This document shows, one piece after another, positions 1 to 10,209 of a DNA stretch of 64,000 bases. The DNA is from Sophora flavescens (lineage: Eukaryota; Streptophyta; Magnoliopsida; Fabales; Fabaceae). The number at the start of each line of letters is the position of its first letter. Positions within the stretch are counted from its first letter, which is position 1. Location: NCBI GenBank assembly GCA_030762895.1, contig CM061062.1, positions 134,461,104 to 134,525,103 on the forward strand, read 5' to 3'. The notes beneath the pieces are model-generated. The model worked only from the letters and a program-made list of their open reading frames with translations. It was not told the origin of the DNA and made no database searches. The translations under genes were made by a program, and so were the position numbers.

Positions 1-41
1 ACTAATGCGTGTTTCATTTTATGGGTGCGGTCTAACTGATT

Positions 42-495
42 TTGTTGGGCAAGTCAGTTATAGAACTCGCATTAGAAGCTGGACGTGGACGAGGACGTGG
101 ACGCGGTCGTAGACGTGGTCCGGTTGGTGCTCGAGGCAACATGGATGAGAACTATGAAGAAGGAGTGAACTATGCCGCTCAGGCTATGGACAATGTGGCA
201 GCTGCTATCGCACATCAAACTGCTACAATGGTTGCCTAGAACCAGCAGGAGCAGGCTCGAGCTGAGCAGGCAGATGAAGGCAAAAATATAACCGCTTTTA
301 GACGTCAAGATCCATCACAGTTTCATGGAGAAGTGGATCCCGTGAAAGCTAACTTATGGATTCAGGAGTTAGAGAAATTTTTTAAGTTGATTCACAGTCC
401 TGAGGGAGTGAAGGTATCTTATGCCACTTTTCTGTTGGTAGGCGATGCAGAGTATTGGTGGAAGGGCACTGAACAGCTGCTAGAAGCAGAGAATC
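42..495 (+). pseudogene. gag N-terminal fragment, Tekay/Del-like gypsy element (plus copy)
   Basis: One reading frame runs from an Arg/Gly-rich start (RGRGRGRGRRRG) through the gag capsid-like motifs WIQELEKFF, YATFLLVGDAEYWW and GTEQLLEAEN. The frame is broken by one TAG at 237-239, where a neighbouring CAG run suggests an original Gln codon. Gag of this clade packages element RNA in cytoplasmic particles. The piece stops exactly where a minus-strand LTR begins at 496. A second copy of the same gag section reappears at 7591, so this is not simply one gag split by an insertion. The 5' LTR of this plus-strand element would lie left of the window. Assignment to the Tekay/Del lineage rests on the gag motifs and on the linked LTR and primer-site type. 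Confidence 0.8.
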
Positions 496-1214
496 TGTAA
501 CGCCCCCCCTTGGGCATTACTACGTAACACATGCGGAAGTAAGTCAAAAGATAATTTACTGGTTTCTTTCGGAAAATTGTTTTCTTTTAAGTCAGAAAAC
601 TGCAGTATAAATTTTTTTTACTTTAAGGATAAATCTGAAATCCATCATACATAAATTTAAAACGTAAAGTCACATTCGTAACAAAGTTACCATGACATAC
701 AACATTTCTATAAGTTTCCATTTTCGAAAGAGAAAGTTTAAACTACAAATGCATGTATATAACACTACATCCACTGACCCCTTTCGATATACAACCCAAC
801 TCATACTCCTAAGCTGGTCATTCTATCAAATATTCATTGGAGAGACCCCCAATCAGAATACGTTCACAACCTCTAACACTAGGTCTTCAAGTGACTCAGA
901 AAGACTCTTCTGCAACATCGGTACTAGAGTACCAAGGTACTACAACAAAACTCGAAGATACCTGATATAACTGTAAGAGTGAGAAACCGGCAAATGTATA
1001 TATCATACAACAACCATACAAATGATACATACAACACCTTGGCATATTAACATTCTAAACATTTCTCATAGGTAAACAACAAGTACTATTTCAGTGGGTC
1101 TCATACCCGAATCAATCAATTTTATAAAGATAATGCATGACACTTCTATCATCAGGCTCTATTCTTAATCTCCGGAGATCCCAACATCCTTCAAATGAGT
1201 TGATCGTGCTCGAT

Positions 1215-1406
1215 ACACCGTCTCATTGACTAGCTAAGCACAACGATAATACACCGTCTCATTGGCTAGCTAAGCACAACGATAATACACCGCCTCATTG
1301 GCCATTTAGGCACAACGATTATGCATGCCATTTCATTGCCCATTTAGGCACAACGATACACGTACACCGTCTCATTGTCCAATTTAAGAACAACGATAAT
1401 ACACCG
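1215..1406. repeat. Tandem array of about 38-bp units in the LTR
   Basis: About five imperfect units of the form ACACCG-TCTCATTG-GC-TAGCTAAGCACAACGATA lie head to tail. The truncated LTR copy at 7487-7590 retains about two and a half units before it breaks off. The array occurs in the U5-side third of this minus-oriented LTR. Confidence 0.8.
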
Positions 1407-2388
1407 TTACATGATACCTTTCCTGTTAAGGTCTCACGTTAAAACCATGTCGGGCACGTCTGCCGTAAATGCAAATGTAAAACATTTAGTTCTCGATGTT
1501 TTCTTTGTGTTTGTTCTCATTCGTTGTCGGAGCTCAAAGGCTAGCGACTATTCATAAATTTCACCATTTTGAAATTATCAACATCAACACACGGACACAC
1601 AATCGAAAGTGCTCAATCATAACACCTTAGACCGATGCACCAGTCCTAGGCTTGTGGTCGTAGAAAACAACATTCACCTTTAACAACGTTCATCACAACA
1701 TGGTTAGGACACACGATCCACAACAAAGTGATTAGGACACACAGTCCACAACAACGTGATTAGGACACACAATCCCACAACAACGTGGCACGGATCAAGG
1801 ATCAACGTGCATATTACAGAATACTAGAAGCGACGTCTCGCAAACTAGATTCAATTCTCATGTGTTTACTTTTTTGCTCAGTGAAAATCAAATCCAAAAC
1901 AAAACCTCGGTCACTTATCCAAGTAACCGGAACGTTTCCAAATCATTTAGGATAAAATCCTTTTCCTTTGCAAAATCTTTTCTAAAACATTTAGGAAATT
2001 CGTTTGTATTTGAAATTCCTTGATGGAATAAAGTCAAATATTTTCAAGGGTTTTTCCTTCATAAAACACATAGTTCGAAAAAGGTTTTCTCTCGTACCAA
2101 CTTTGGATCATAAAAAGGGTAGTTTCTATCGTCTTAAAAACACTTCAACGTTTCTTTTCAAAATAAGAATCTCATTTTCTTGAAGTAAGCGTTTTAAACA
2201 AGGAACTTTTATAAATGAAACCAATACTTTCAAAGTTCTATTCAAGTCTTATTAAGGCTTTTAATCCTTTATAATCATTGTGCACAGACTCAAGTCCGGC
2301 TTCTCAAACCTCAATCAACAGTAATATATTCTCAACAATAATATCACAGTGAACAAGTTTAAAGCAAGTAATGTTCAACTTCAAGTAA

Positions 2389-2920
2389 TAATTTTCGAGA
2401 ATCTCTAACCCTAAGAACTAGTCTTGGCTGAACCTATACCTTGTGGTTTAGTGTTCTTGTTTGATTTTAACTTGTGATTTTGTGTTCATAACCTTAGACT
2501 TTCATCGCGGAGGAAACAAGGACGTTCGTGGTTTACCTCTCCAAGCATCTAATCTCCTTACCTTCACGGAACACTTTAAAGCAAGTAATGTTCAACTTCA
2601 AGTAATAACCACAATAGTTCAAGTAAACAAGTTATTCAAGTATTGGCTCAATATCACAATAATATTCAAATCACTCAAGAAAACACATACACACATGCAT
2701 ATAGTCATTGAATATCCCTAGGCAATCCCCTCTTACCTTCCGTGAAGGTAAGGAGATTAGATACTTGGAGAGGTAAACCACGAACGTCCTTATTTCCTCC
2801 GCGATGAAAGTCTAAGGTTATGAACACAAAATCACAAGTTAAAATCAAACAAGAACACTAAACCACAAGGTATAGGTTCAGCCAAGAATAGTTCTTAGGG
2901 TTAGAGATTCTCGAAAATTA
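2389..2920. repeat. 182-bp inverted duplication inside the LTR
   Basis: Bases 2389-2570 are the reverse complement of 2739-2920 with only a few mismatches. Arm 1 is bracketed by an exact 33-bp direct repeat (about 2358-2390 and 2575-2607, containing AAGCAAGTAATGTTCAACTT). The related LTR at 46867-50966 has only the second arm (about 48840-49030) and a single copy of the flanking repeat, so arm 1 is an added inverted copy specific to this LTR. Confidence 0.85.
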
Positions 2921-3049
2921 TACAACTCATGGATTTATGATCCTTAAGTGTTAGGAGTTCATAAACAATGATCTTTTAACAAAGTTGAATTAAAAATCCC
3001 ACTAAGTACTTGACTTAGGGTTTCGGCCAAGTATAGATAAATAGGCTAG

Positions 3050-3697
3050 AAATTTCTAAACTTTCTAATCTCTTTAGGTTAGCATCCATACATAGTAAGG
3101 AACTTGAAACCATGATCATTTCGGAAAATGGAAAAATCAAATGTCTTAGACCATGAACTCTTAGGTTCTGCCTTAACAAGTTTGTGAGGTTAGAGATCTT
3201 TAAATCATCCAATCTTTTGGACATAGCATCCTTTAACATAAAGGAGCTTTAATCCAAAATCATCTTGGAAAACAAAATAGAATAACACATCCTAGGTCAA
3301 ATGTTACATTCTCATAGGAAAATAAATCAAGAAAATATTTTAAACTTTCCAATCACTTAGACATAGCATCCTTTAACATAAAGGAGCTTTTTAGTCCATG
3401 ATCACTTTGGAAAACAAAACTCAACATCTTTTCCATAACCATTGAAGGTTTCGGCCTTTTCAAGAAATAGGGGTTAGAAATCTTCAAACTTTCCAATATC
3501 TTGGACTTAGAATCCTCCTATGTCAAGGAGTCTTAATCCATGATCATTTTGGAAAACAAAACTTAAACACCGTTGCTTTAAAACTCATTGGTTTTGGTCT
3601 TTATAAAAATAGAGTAAAAATCTTCAAACTTTCCAATCACTTAGACATAGAATCTTTTAACATAAAGGAGCTTTGGTCCATGATCATTTTGGAAAAC
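3050..3697. repeat. Five imperfect units of about 140-bp period in the LTR
   Basis: Units share the order CTTTCCAATC, TTAG(A/G)..TAGCATCC, AAGGAGCTT, CCATGATCAT, TTGGAAAA and start near 3050, 3190, 3335, 3473 and 3614. The LTR at 46867 carries the equivalent array at about 49150-49830 with a different number of units, so copy number varies between family members. Confidence 0.75.
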
Positions 3698-4755
3698 AAA
3701 TCTTAAATACAAACTCATACTTGTAAAAGTTGAAACAAGATCCATCTAAACCATATACATGGTTTCGGCCTCCTTAGAAAGAAGAGTTTAGGAAACTTTT
3801 TTTTACACAACCTTTTAGTATGTGATAGTATGAGTAAATACAAGAATATAGAAAGTGGTTTCAACTCAAAAGGAGTTTTCTACCATTTTTGAGAGGTTTT
3901 AGAAGTTTGAAAGCTTAAAGGAAACTTAAAGCAAAACTATGAACATAAAGACAAGAACTTGAAAAATAAACAACATAGGATCATTACCCTCAATAATATG
4001 AAGAACTTTGATGAAGAACTTAAAGTAAAAAGCTTGATAAAAATGTAAACTTTGTAAGAAAGAAGAAGAAGAAGAAAGGTAGTAAAGTGAAAATGTGAGA
4101 AAATGGAGGAAAGTGATGAATGGTGGAAATGAAGGGTAATTATAGAGAATGAGGGAGGGGGTCATGGTTTTGAGGGGAAAGAAGAAGAAAGAAGAGAAGA
4201 AAGAAGAAGAAAGAAGGTGGGTTGCTTGTAGAGAGGATAAGTAGTTAAGGTGATGTGATGTTATTGGAGAGAGAAAGATGAAAAAGTGAGATTTTGAAAT
4301 AAAGTCAAGATTCACTTTTTCTTAGGTGTGGCATAGCCTTCACATCAAGTCACTCCATGTCATTTCATCCTCTTGATGCTCTGCTCCATTGCATATCAGA
4401 TGACTTGCCCGATCGTATTTCCCGACGATTTCGCCCGGGAAATCCCTAAGATTTGGCCCTGAACAAGATTTTTCGAAAAACTCCAAACCCACACAAAACA
4501 TCATAAAAACACTAACCGTCTCGTTCATGAATTAAAATTTTGTCTCTAGCTCAGTAAACTTGTACTGGCAGTGAGAACCCAGACCGGTTTTCGTCTGAAT
4601 TTTTGACCGAAAATTTTACTGTGACTTCATGCGGTAAAACAACACAAGAAAATGATTTTATTTTAAATAAAATCATCCCCTGGATTTTATCAAAAATAAA
4701 TACATTAAAGCATGTATTTATTGATAAAGAAGCATACGAAAAACAGGGTGTTATA

Positions 4756-5410
4756 ACTCTACCCCTCTAAAAAGAATTTCGTCTTCGAAATTACGTAACT
4801 AGAAACTTAACAGGATCTCTCACCATCCAGATCATACTATCAGAAGAAAGTATCTAAAAGAATTTCATCGATCCAAAATAATACAAAAACATCTAATGTA
4901 TGAAGATCCTTTAGTAGGTTCAAGGAGGTAAAAATGTATGATCGGTACACGTTTACAATCATGAATCCAAAAAGTTTCTCCTTTCACTAGAATTCCCTGA
5001 TCAACAATTTAAAAGAGTAGCAGTTCGATAAGAATTCAAACTGAATCACTTCCACCAAAAGTAAAAGTGATTAGATTAAGTTTCATCGAGAAACTTCTTT
5101 TATAAACATACCCGTCCCGTGCAACAACAAGGAAATTCACAACTCTAGGGAAAGAAAGATTGGATCCAAAGTCTAAACTGACCAAAACAATCAAAAGAGA
5201 AGGGAACTGGAATAAATTTCTTAAAGAGACTTTCATTCCCAAAAGTCATAAGAAACATACATTCACTAGAAAGACTAGTAACATAGGAGACCCTAGAGAG
5301 TCAAATACTTAAGGGCGTCAAAACGCGATTATACTTAGAATCCTATTACAACTTAGAATTATAGACCACTGCCATAAGACCTTCAAATTGTGAAATTTTC
5401 AACACTACTT
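4756..5410 (-). other. Degenerate internal tail and polypurine region of the minus element
   Basis: Read on the minus strand, the sequence next to the LTR is TTTCGAAGACGAAATTC followed by a purine-rich run. This is the layout seen just before the 3' LTR of Tekay/Del elements (TTTCGAGGACGAA). The remaining 600 bases match the plus copy at about 8640-8960 in the opposite orientation. No reverse transcriptase, RNase H or integrase motif is present: gag runs almost directly into the LTR. Confidence 0.7.
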
Positions 5411-6590
5411 CTATTGTAAAAGATCGTCAGGTTGTGAAACTCCAGCGCCAGTCATGGTATAGACTATTCCCTTCGCCGTGGGTCTACCAGTCCCTGAGGT
5501 GTTGATGACCTTTTCAAACCTCGGTGCATTACAATCCCTTGAGAAGTGTCCTAATTGTCCACACTTGAAACACTTCACTCCTTTGCGTGGGCAAACATTA
5601 GCCATGTGGTCTGGGTCTCCACACTTGTAGCATCTCCTAACTTGGTCTCGGTTTTGGTTCTGTTGACTTCCTCTTCCCGATTCATAATTATTAGAACGAT
5701 GCTTTTGTTGATTCTGGTCATTCCCTTGTGGCCGGAAATAAGGTTCCCTCCGATGTTGCTTCCCTTTCTGATTCTGATTTTGATATTGGTCTTTGGAACG
5801 AGTGGGTCATGTAACAGTTTCTCTGTTGCCTCTTTCCTTCCTCATTAGTTCCACTTTTCTACACTTCTTTACTAAGGCTTGCAAATTCCGGATTTCCAAT
5901 GGCATCACAGATTCCTTGATCTCAAAGCGAAGACCGGCTTCAAACTTTTCGCACTTCCACTCCTCATCAGGGTTGTTCTGGAAAAACGAAAATATTTGGC
6001 AAGGGACTCAAACATTGCCGCATATTCCCCCATTGTCATGTCCCGCTGACTCAGCCTCAGGAATTCCTGTTCTTTCTCTGTCCGAGCACTCTGGGGAAAA
6101 TATTTGTCCAAAAATTTGTTGCGAAATACTCCCCAAGTGATTTCCTGATGCTCAGCTACCAGCAGTTGTCTGGTGCCCTCCCACCAGTATTCAGTATCTC
6201 CAATCAGTTGGAATGTTGCATAAGGCACCTTTGCTCCCTCTGGGGTGTGCACCAGCTCAAAGATCTTCTCTAGCTCTTGAATCCAAAGATCAGCCTTTAT
6301 TGGATCCACGTCTCCATCAAACTGTGATGGATTCTGACATCGGAAAGCATCCAGATGCCTTCCACTGCAGAGCAGCTTGTTCTGCCATTTGTTGCTCCTG
6401 TTGGTTCTGGGCAGCATCATTAGCCGTCTGAAGAGCTATGGCAGCAACAACGTCAGCCAAAGTTTAATTGGGCAGCGAAGTCCATCCCGCCGTCATAATT
6501 CGCATTCATGTTGACATGATCACCAATAGGATCACCTCTGCGACCACGTCCACGACCGCGTCCACGTCCACCTTCTGGTGCTGGTTCCAT
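5411..6590 (-). pseudogene. gag (nucleocapsid-containing) pseudogene of minus Tekay-like element
   Basis: An ATG at 6590-6588 opens a product starting with MEPAPEGGRGRGRG, matching the Arg/Gly-rich start of the plus copy. Frame changes lead into the capsid part (about 6330-5920: WIQELEKIFEL, YATFQLIGDTEYWW, ITWGVFRNKFLDKYFP, EKEQEFLRL). A further frame change leads into a CCHC zinc knuckle, CFKCGQLGHFSRDC (about 5575-5530), and a short stretch typical of the gag-protease border (IVYTMTGAG). At least two frameshifts and stops make it inactive. Downstream the protease active-site region is not recognisable and pol is absent. The tRNA-Met primer site and LTR lie just upstream (6758-7590). Confidence 0.85.
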
Positions 6591-6757
6591 AACTGACCTG
6601 CCGAACAAATCAGTCAGGCCACAACCAGAAAATGAATGTGTAAAAGCGTATCAACACACATTACTTCTAAGATGTAATACAAATAAAACTTAATTCAGAG
6701 AAAACACAATGTCAACACAACAGACCTATTTCCCAAAGATCCTAAAAGACTCGACCA

Positions 6758-6769
6758 GCTCTGATACCA
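6758..6769 (-). other. Primer-binding site for initiator tRNA-Met
   Basis: The minus strand reads TGGTATCAGAGC two bases after the LTR end. This is the classic plant LTR-retrotransposon sequence complementary to the 3' end of initiator tRNA-Met. It fixes the element's orientation and shows that 6772 onward is its 5' LTR. Confidence 0.9.
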
Positions 6770-6771
6770 CC

Positions 6772-7590
6772 TGTAACACCCCCCTTGGGCATTACTACGT
6801 AACACATGCGGAAGTAAGTCAAAAGATAATTTGTTGGTTGCTTTCGAAAAATTGTTTTCTTTTAAGTCTGAAAACTGGGGTATAAATTTTTTTCCTTTAA
6901 GGATAACTCTGAAATCCATCATACATACATTTAAAACGTAAAGTCACATTCGTAACAAAGTTACCATGACATACAACATTTCTATAAGTTTCCATTTTCG
7001 AAAGAGAAAGTTTAAACTACAGATGGATGTATATAACACTACATCCACCAACCCCATTAGATATACTACCCAACTTATACTCCTAAGTTGGTCATTCTAT
7101 CAAATATTCATTGGAGAGATCCCCAATTAGAATACTTTCCCAACCTCTAACACTAGGTCTTCAAGTGACTCAGAAAGACTCCTCTGCAACATCGGTACTA
7201 GAGTACCAAGGTACTACAACAAAACCCGAAGATACCTGATATAACTGTAAGAGTGAGAAACCGGCAAATGGATATATCATACAACAACCATACACATGAT
7301 ACATACAACACCTTGGCATATTAAAATTCTAAACATTTCTCATAGGTAAACAACAAGTACTATTTCAGTGGGTCTCATACCCGAATCAATCAATTTTATA
7401 AAGATAATGCATGACACTTCTATCATCAGGCTCTATTCTTAATCTCCAGAGATCCCAACATCCTTCAAATGGGTTGATCAAGCTCGATACACCGTCTCAT
7501 TGGCTAGCTAAGCACAACGATAATACACCGTCTCATTGGCTAGCTAAGCACAACGATAATACATCGTCTCATTGGCCATTTAGGCACAAC
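6772..7590 (-). repeat. Truncated 5' LTR of the minus Tekay-like element
   Basis: Closely similar to the first 820 bases of the LTR at 496, including the 38-bp repeat units. It stops inside a unit at GGCACAACG and continues without a gap into gag sequence of the opposite orientation. About 3.4 kb of the LTR is missing, so the target duplication of this element cannot be checked. Confidence 0.85.
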
Positions 7591-8517
7591 GTCAAGATCC
7601 ATCATAGTTTCATGGAGAAGTGGTTCCTATGAAAGCTGACTTATGGATTCAGGAGTTAGAGAAAATTTTTAAGTTGATTCACAGTCCTTAGGGAGTGAAG
7701 GTATCTTATGCCACTTTTCTGTTGGTAGGCGATGCTGAGTATTGGTGGAAGGGCACCGAACAACTGCTGGAAGTAGAGAATCAGGAGATTACTTGGGAAG
7801 TATTCCAAACCATCTTCTTAAACAAGTGTTTTCCTCAAAGTGCACGAGCTGAGAAGGAGCAAGAATTTCTGCAATTATTTTCGCTTTTTCCAGACCAACC
7901 CAAACGAAGATTGGAAGTGCGAGCATTTTGAAAAAGGATTTCATTTTGAAATTAAGGAATCAACACTACCATTATAAAATCGGAATTTCCAAGCCTTAGT
8001 CGAGAAGTGTAGAAAAATAGAGCTAACGAGGAAGGAAAAGGACAACAAAGGAACTGTAGGAGGACCGGATAGGTCAAAGGGTCAATTCCAGAACCAAAGG
8101 GAAAGACAAGCACATAATGAACCTTATTTCCGACCACCGAGAAATAATCGGAATCAACAATATCATCCTAATTTTGTTGCATCGGGAAGTGGAGGCCAGA
8201 AGAATCAAAACTAAGGCCAAGTAAGAAAATGTTACAATTGTGGTGATCCGAAACATATGGCTAATACTTGCCCTTTGAAAGGAACTAAGTGTTACAACTG
8301 TGGTCAGGTGGGACATATCTCAAGGGAGTGCAATGCTCCTAGGCGTGGACCTGCTGTCAATAACACCAGAATTAACAAACCGATGACTACGGGCAAAGTT
8401 TCTAATGTGAAGGGAGCTGGGACTTTAGACTACGACGGTAATATTTTAACTATACTTAAACCGGACTCAATGCATTCTTTCATTTCGATAGAATATATGA
8501 AATATTTGAGGTAGTCT
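7591..8517 (+). pseudogene. gag and start of protease, plus-strand Tekay-like pseudogene
   Basis: The capsid part (WIQELEKIFKL, YATFLLVGDAEYWW, ITWEVFQTIFLNK) lies in one frame to about 7930. After a frameshift come two CCHC zinc knuckles, CYNCGDPKHMANTC and CYNCGQVGHISREC (about 8232-8330). The end resembles the beginning of a retroviral-type aspartic protease: SMHSFIS stands where the family usually has a DSGATHSFI-type active site, so the catalytic Asp is not preserved. Stops near 7690 and 8515 and the frame change make it inactive. It overlaps in content the fragment at 42-495, so the two belong to different copies or to a rearranged one. Confidence 0.85.
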
Positions 8518-8970
8518 ATTTCTTCTTTGCCACGTGATGTGATGTTTTAGACTTCAATTATTCAACCAGTTATTTTGAAATTCTATATGTCTGAACTATC
8601 CTGTTGTTATTCAAAATGGACATTTTCTTGATAAAAGAAGTTTCTCGATGAGACTTAGTCTAGTCACTTTTACATTTGGTGGAAGTGATCCAGTCTGAAT
8701 TCTTGTTGGACTAATATCCTTTTAAAATTGTTGTTTCGTAATGTTCTTGTGAGAAAATGAGCTTTCTTAGATTCATGTTAGTAAATGTGTACTGATCATA
8801 CATTTTTACATATATGAACCTATTAGAGAATCTTTTATGCACATGTCATTCTGTATTCGTTTCAAAGTGATAAAATTCTTCTATATACTTTCTTGTGAAA
8901 GTAAGAGATTGGGGATTGAGAAACCCTGTCTAGCTTCGTGTCACGAAATTTCGAGGACGAGCACCACCAT
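8518..8970 (+). other. Degenerate tail of the plus Tekay-like copy, with polypurine region
   Basis: Bases 8640-8760 match the minus copy around 5050-4980 in inverse orientation (shared TTTGGTGGAAGTGAT). At 8943-8960 the sequence ACGAAATTTCGAGGACGA marks the usual approach to the 3' LTR of this clade. No LTR follows: sequence after 8970 is unrelated. As in the minus copy, pol is missing between gag and this point. Confidence 0.65.
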
Positions 8971-9323
8971 CTTGGACCATTTGGACATCGGAAATGGAGC
9001 CCCCTAGAGACTCCACCATTTCACCCTCGTGCTCGAACCTCAAAACCTCTAGGGAATCAGTCGAAAGGATGAAAAGATAAGCTAGAAGCATCAAATGAAG
9101 TCCCTACATCGCAAATCTTCTCAAAAGAATAACATAAGACACATAGCAGGAAGCAGGGTAATAAAGTAACGAGGTGAGATTCTCATTCATAAACACAACA
9201 TATGCCAGGTGTAAAAATAGCACAGCACAACATAAAAATATACATGTATATACACATACCAATATATCTTATATTATCATTCATTCTCAGACAAACAATT
9301 CAGTCAATGTACAAGTAACAAAC

Positions 9324-9388
<65 letters not shown>

Positions 9389-10209
9389 TCAAAGTTACGC
9401 AATGGCAATATAAACAACAAGCTTATCATAGCATGTCAAAACAGTGTTAGTTCACAGATACACGAGAATGAAGTTAAGTCATCCTATACCAATACCCGTC
9501 TAACATGGAGGAATTTGATTTCCTACACCATGGTGCTATAGAATTGGTCGGAAAGAGTGTCAAAAGGATATGTTCCTAATTATACCAGCCTTGGTCAATA
9601 ATGCTACAACATTTGTAACGTGAACACTTGGCTTTTCGAGAACACACCTACACTAATTGTGAATACAATAACATCTACTTGAGAAGCTCGGTGTATTGAA
9701 AGATCACCACGACACAGAGGAGCTACCAACTGGTCTCATATGAGTATTTCAAACCGCCGACATCTATGTGTCCGACTGTTTGATAAGACTTTAAAGGTTG
9801 TAGACGAATGAAACTTTTCATTTTAAGGTTTTATTAAATGTGGTTGTGTCAATGGTCTTCTTATTCTGCTTGACATGCCGGTTTGAAGCATTCTGATATA
9901 GTCCTAGTAACTTGATACTTTTGTAGGACTTTTGCTTTGAGTTTGTGATGCTTCATATCTTCAGACTTTTATGATCTTAAGAACAATCCAATTCTTCATG
10001 TGTGATCTTTGTTAGATCTTACACATGATTGTGTGCTCACATTTTCTATTTCGTTTATGAAGCGTCTTGTCTTGATTACGAGCTTGTATCGTTTGATCCA
10101 ACATTTGGTTGATATTGACTCGAGTATTCTCTTCTTGACTCGTCTAATCTTCATATCCTTGACTTTACAATCTCTGTGTTGCGAATTTGTATTTCAAACA
10201 TAGCTCAGC
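8971..10209. other. Unassigned intergenic stretch
   Basis: Apart from the AC microsatellite at 9325-9383 I recognise nothing. It has no long open frame and no repeat termini. It may be old LTR-derived DNA, but I cannot show this. Confidence 0.4.
9325..9383. repeat. (AC)n microsatellite
   Basis: About 29 uninterrupted AC units followed by TATA. The Thr-His repeat open frame over it is an artefact of the dinucleotide run. Confidence 0.98.

Larger units (their letters stand above)
496..4755 (-). repeat. Full-length 4.26-kb LTR, left (3') LTR of minus-strand Tekay-like element
   Basis: The + strand starts with TGTAACGCCCCCC and ends with GGTGTTATAA, degenerate forms of the inverted termini TGTAACACC...GGTGTTACA. 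The same opening recurs at 6772, 10669 and 46867. In minus orientation the internal polypurine region (about 4756-4800) abuts its start, which makes it the 3' LTR. It contains a 38-bp array (1215-1406), a private inverted duplication (2389-2920) and a 140-bp-period array (3050-3697). Short ORFs within it are not conserved between LTR copies, so I treat it as non-coding. Confidence 0.85.

Noticed and set aside
1215..1406. Possible CRISPR-like or centromeric satellite array
   Set aside because: Only about five imperfect 38-bp units confined to the LTR and shared with another LTR copy.
9174..9413. Open frame with a Thr-His repeat
   Set aside because: Produced by the AC dinucleotide run; nothing else supports coding.
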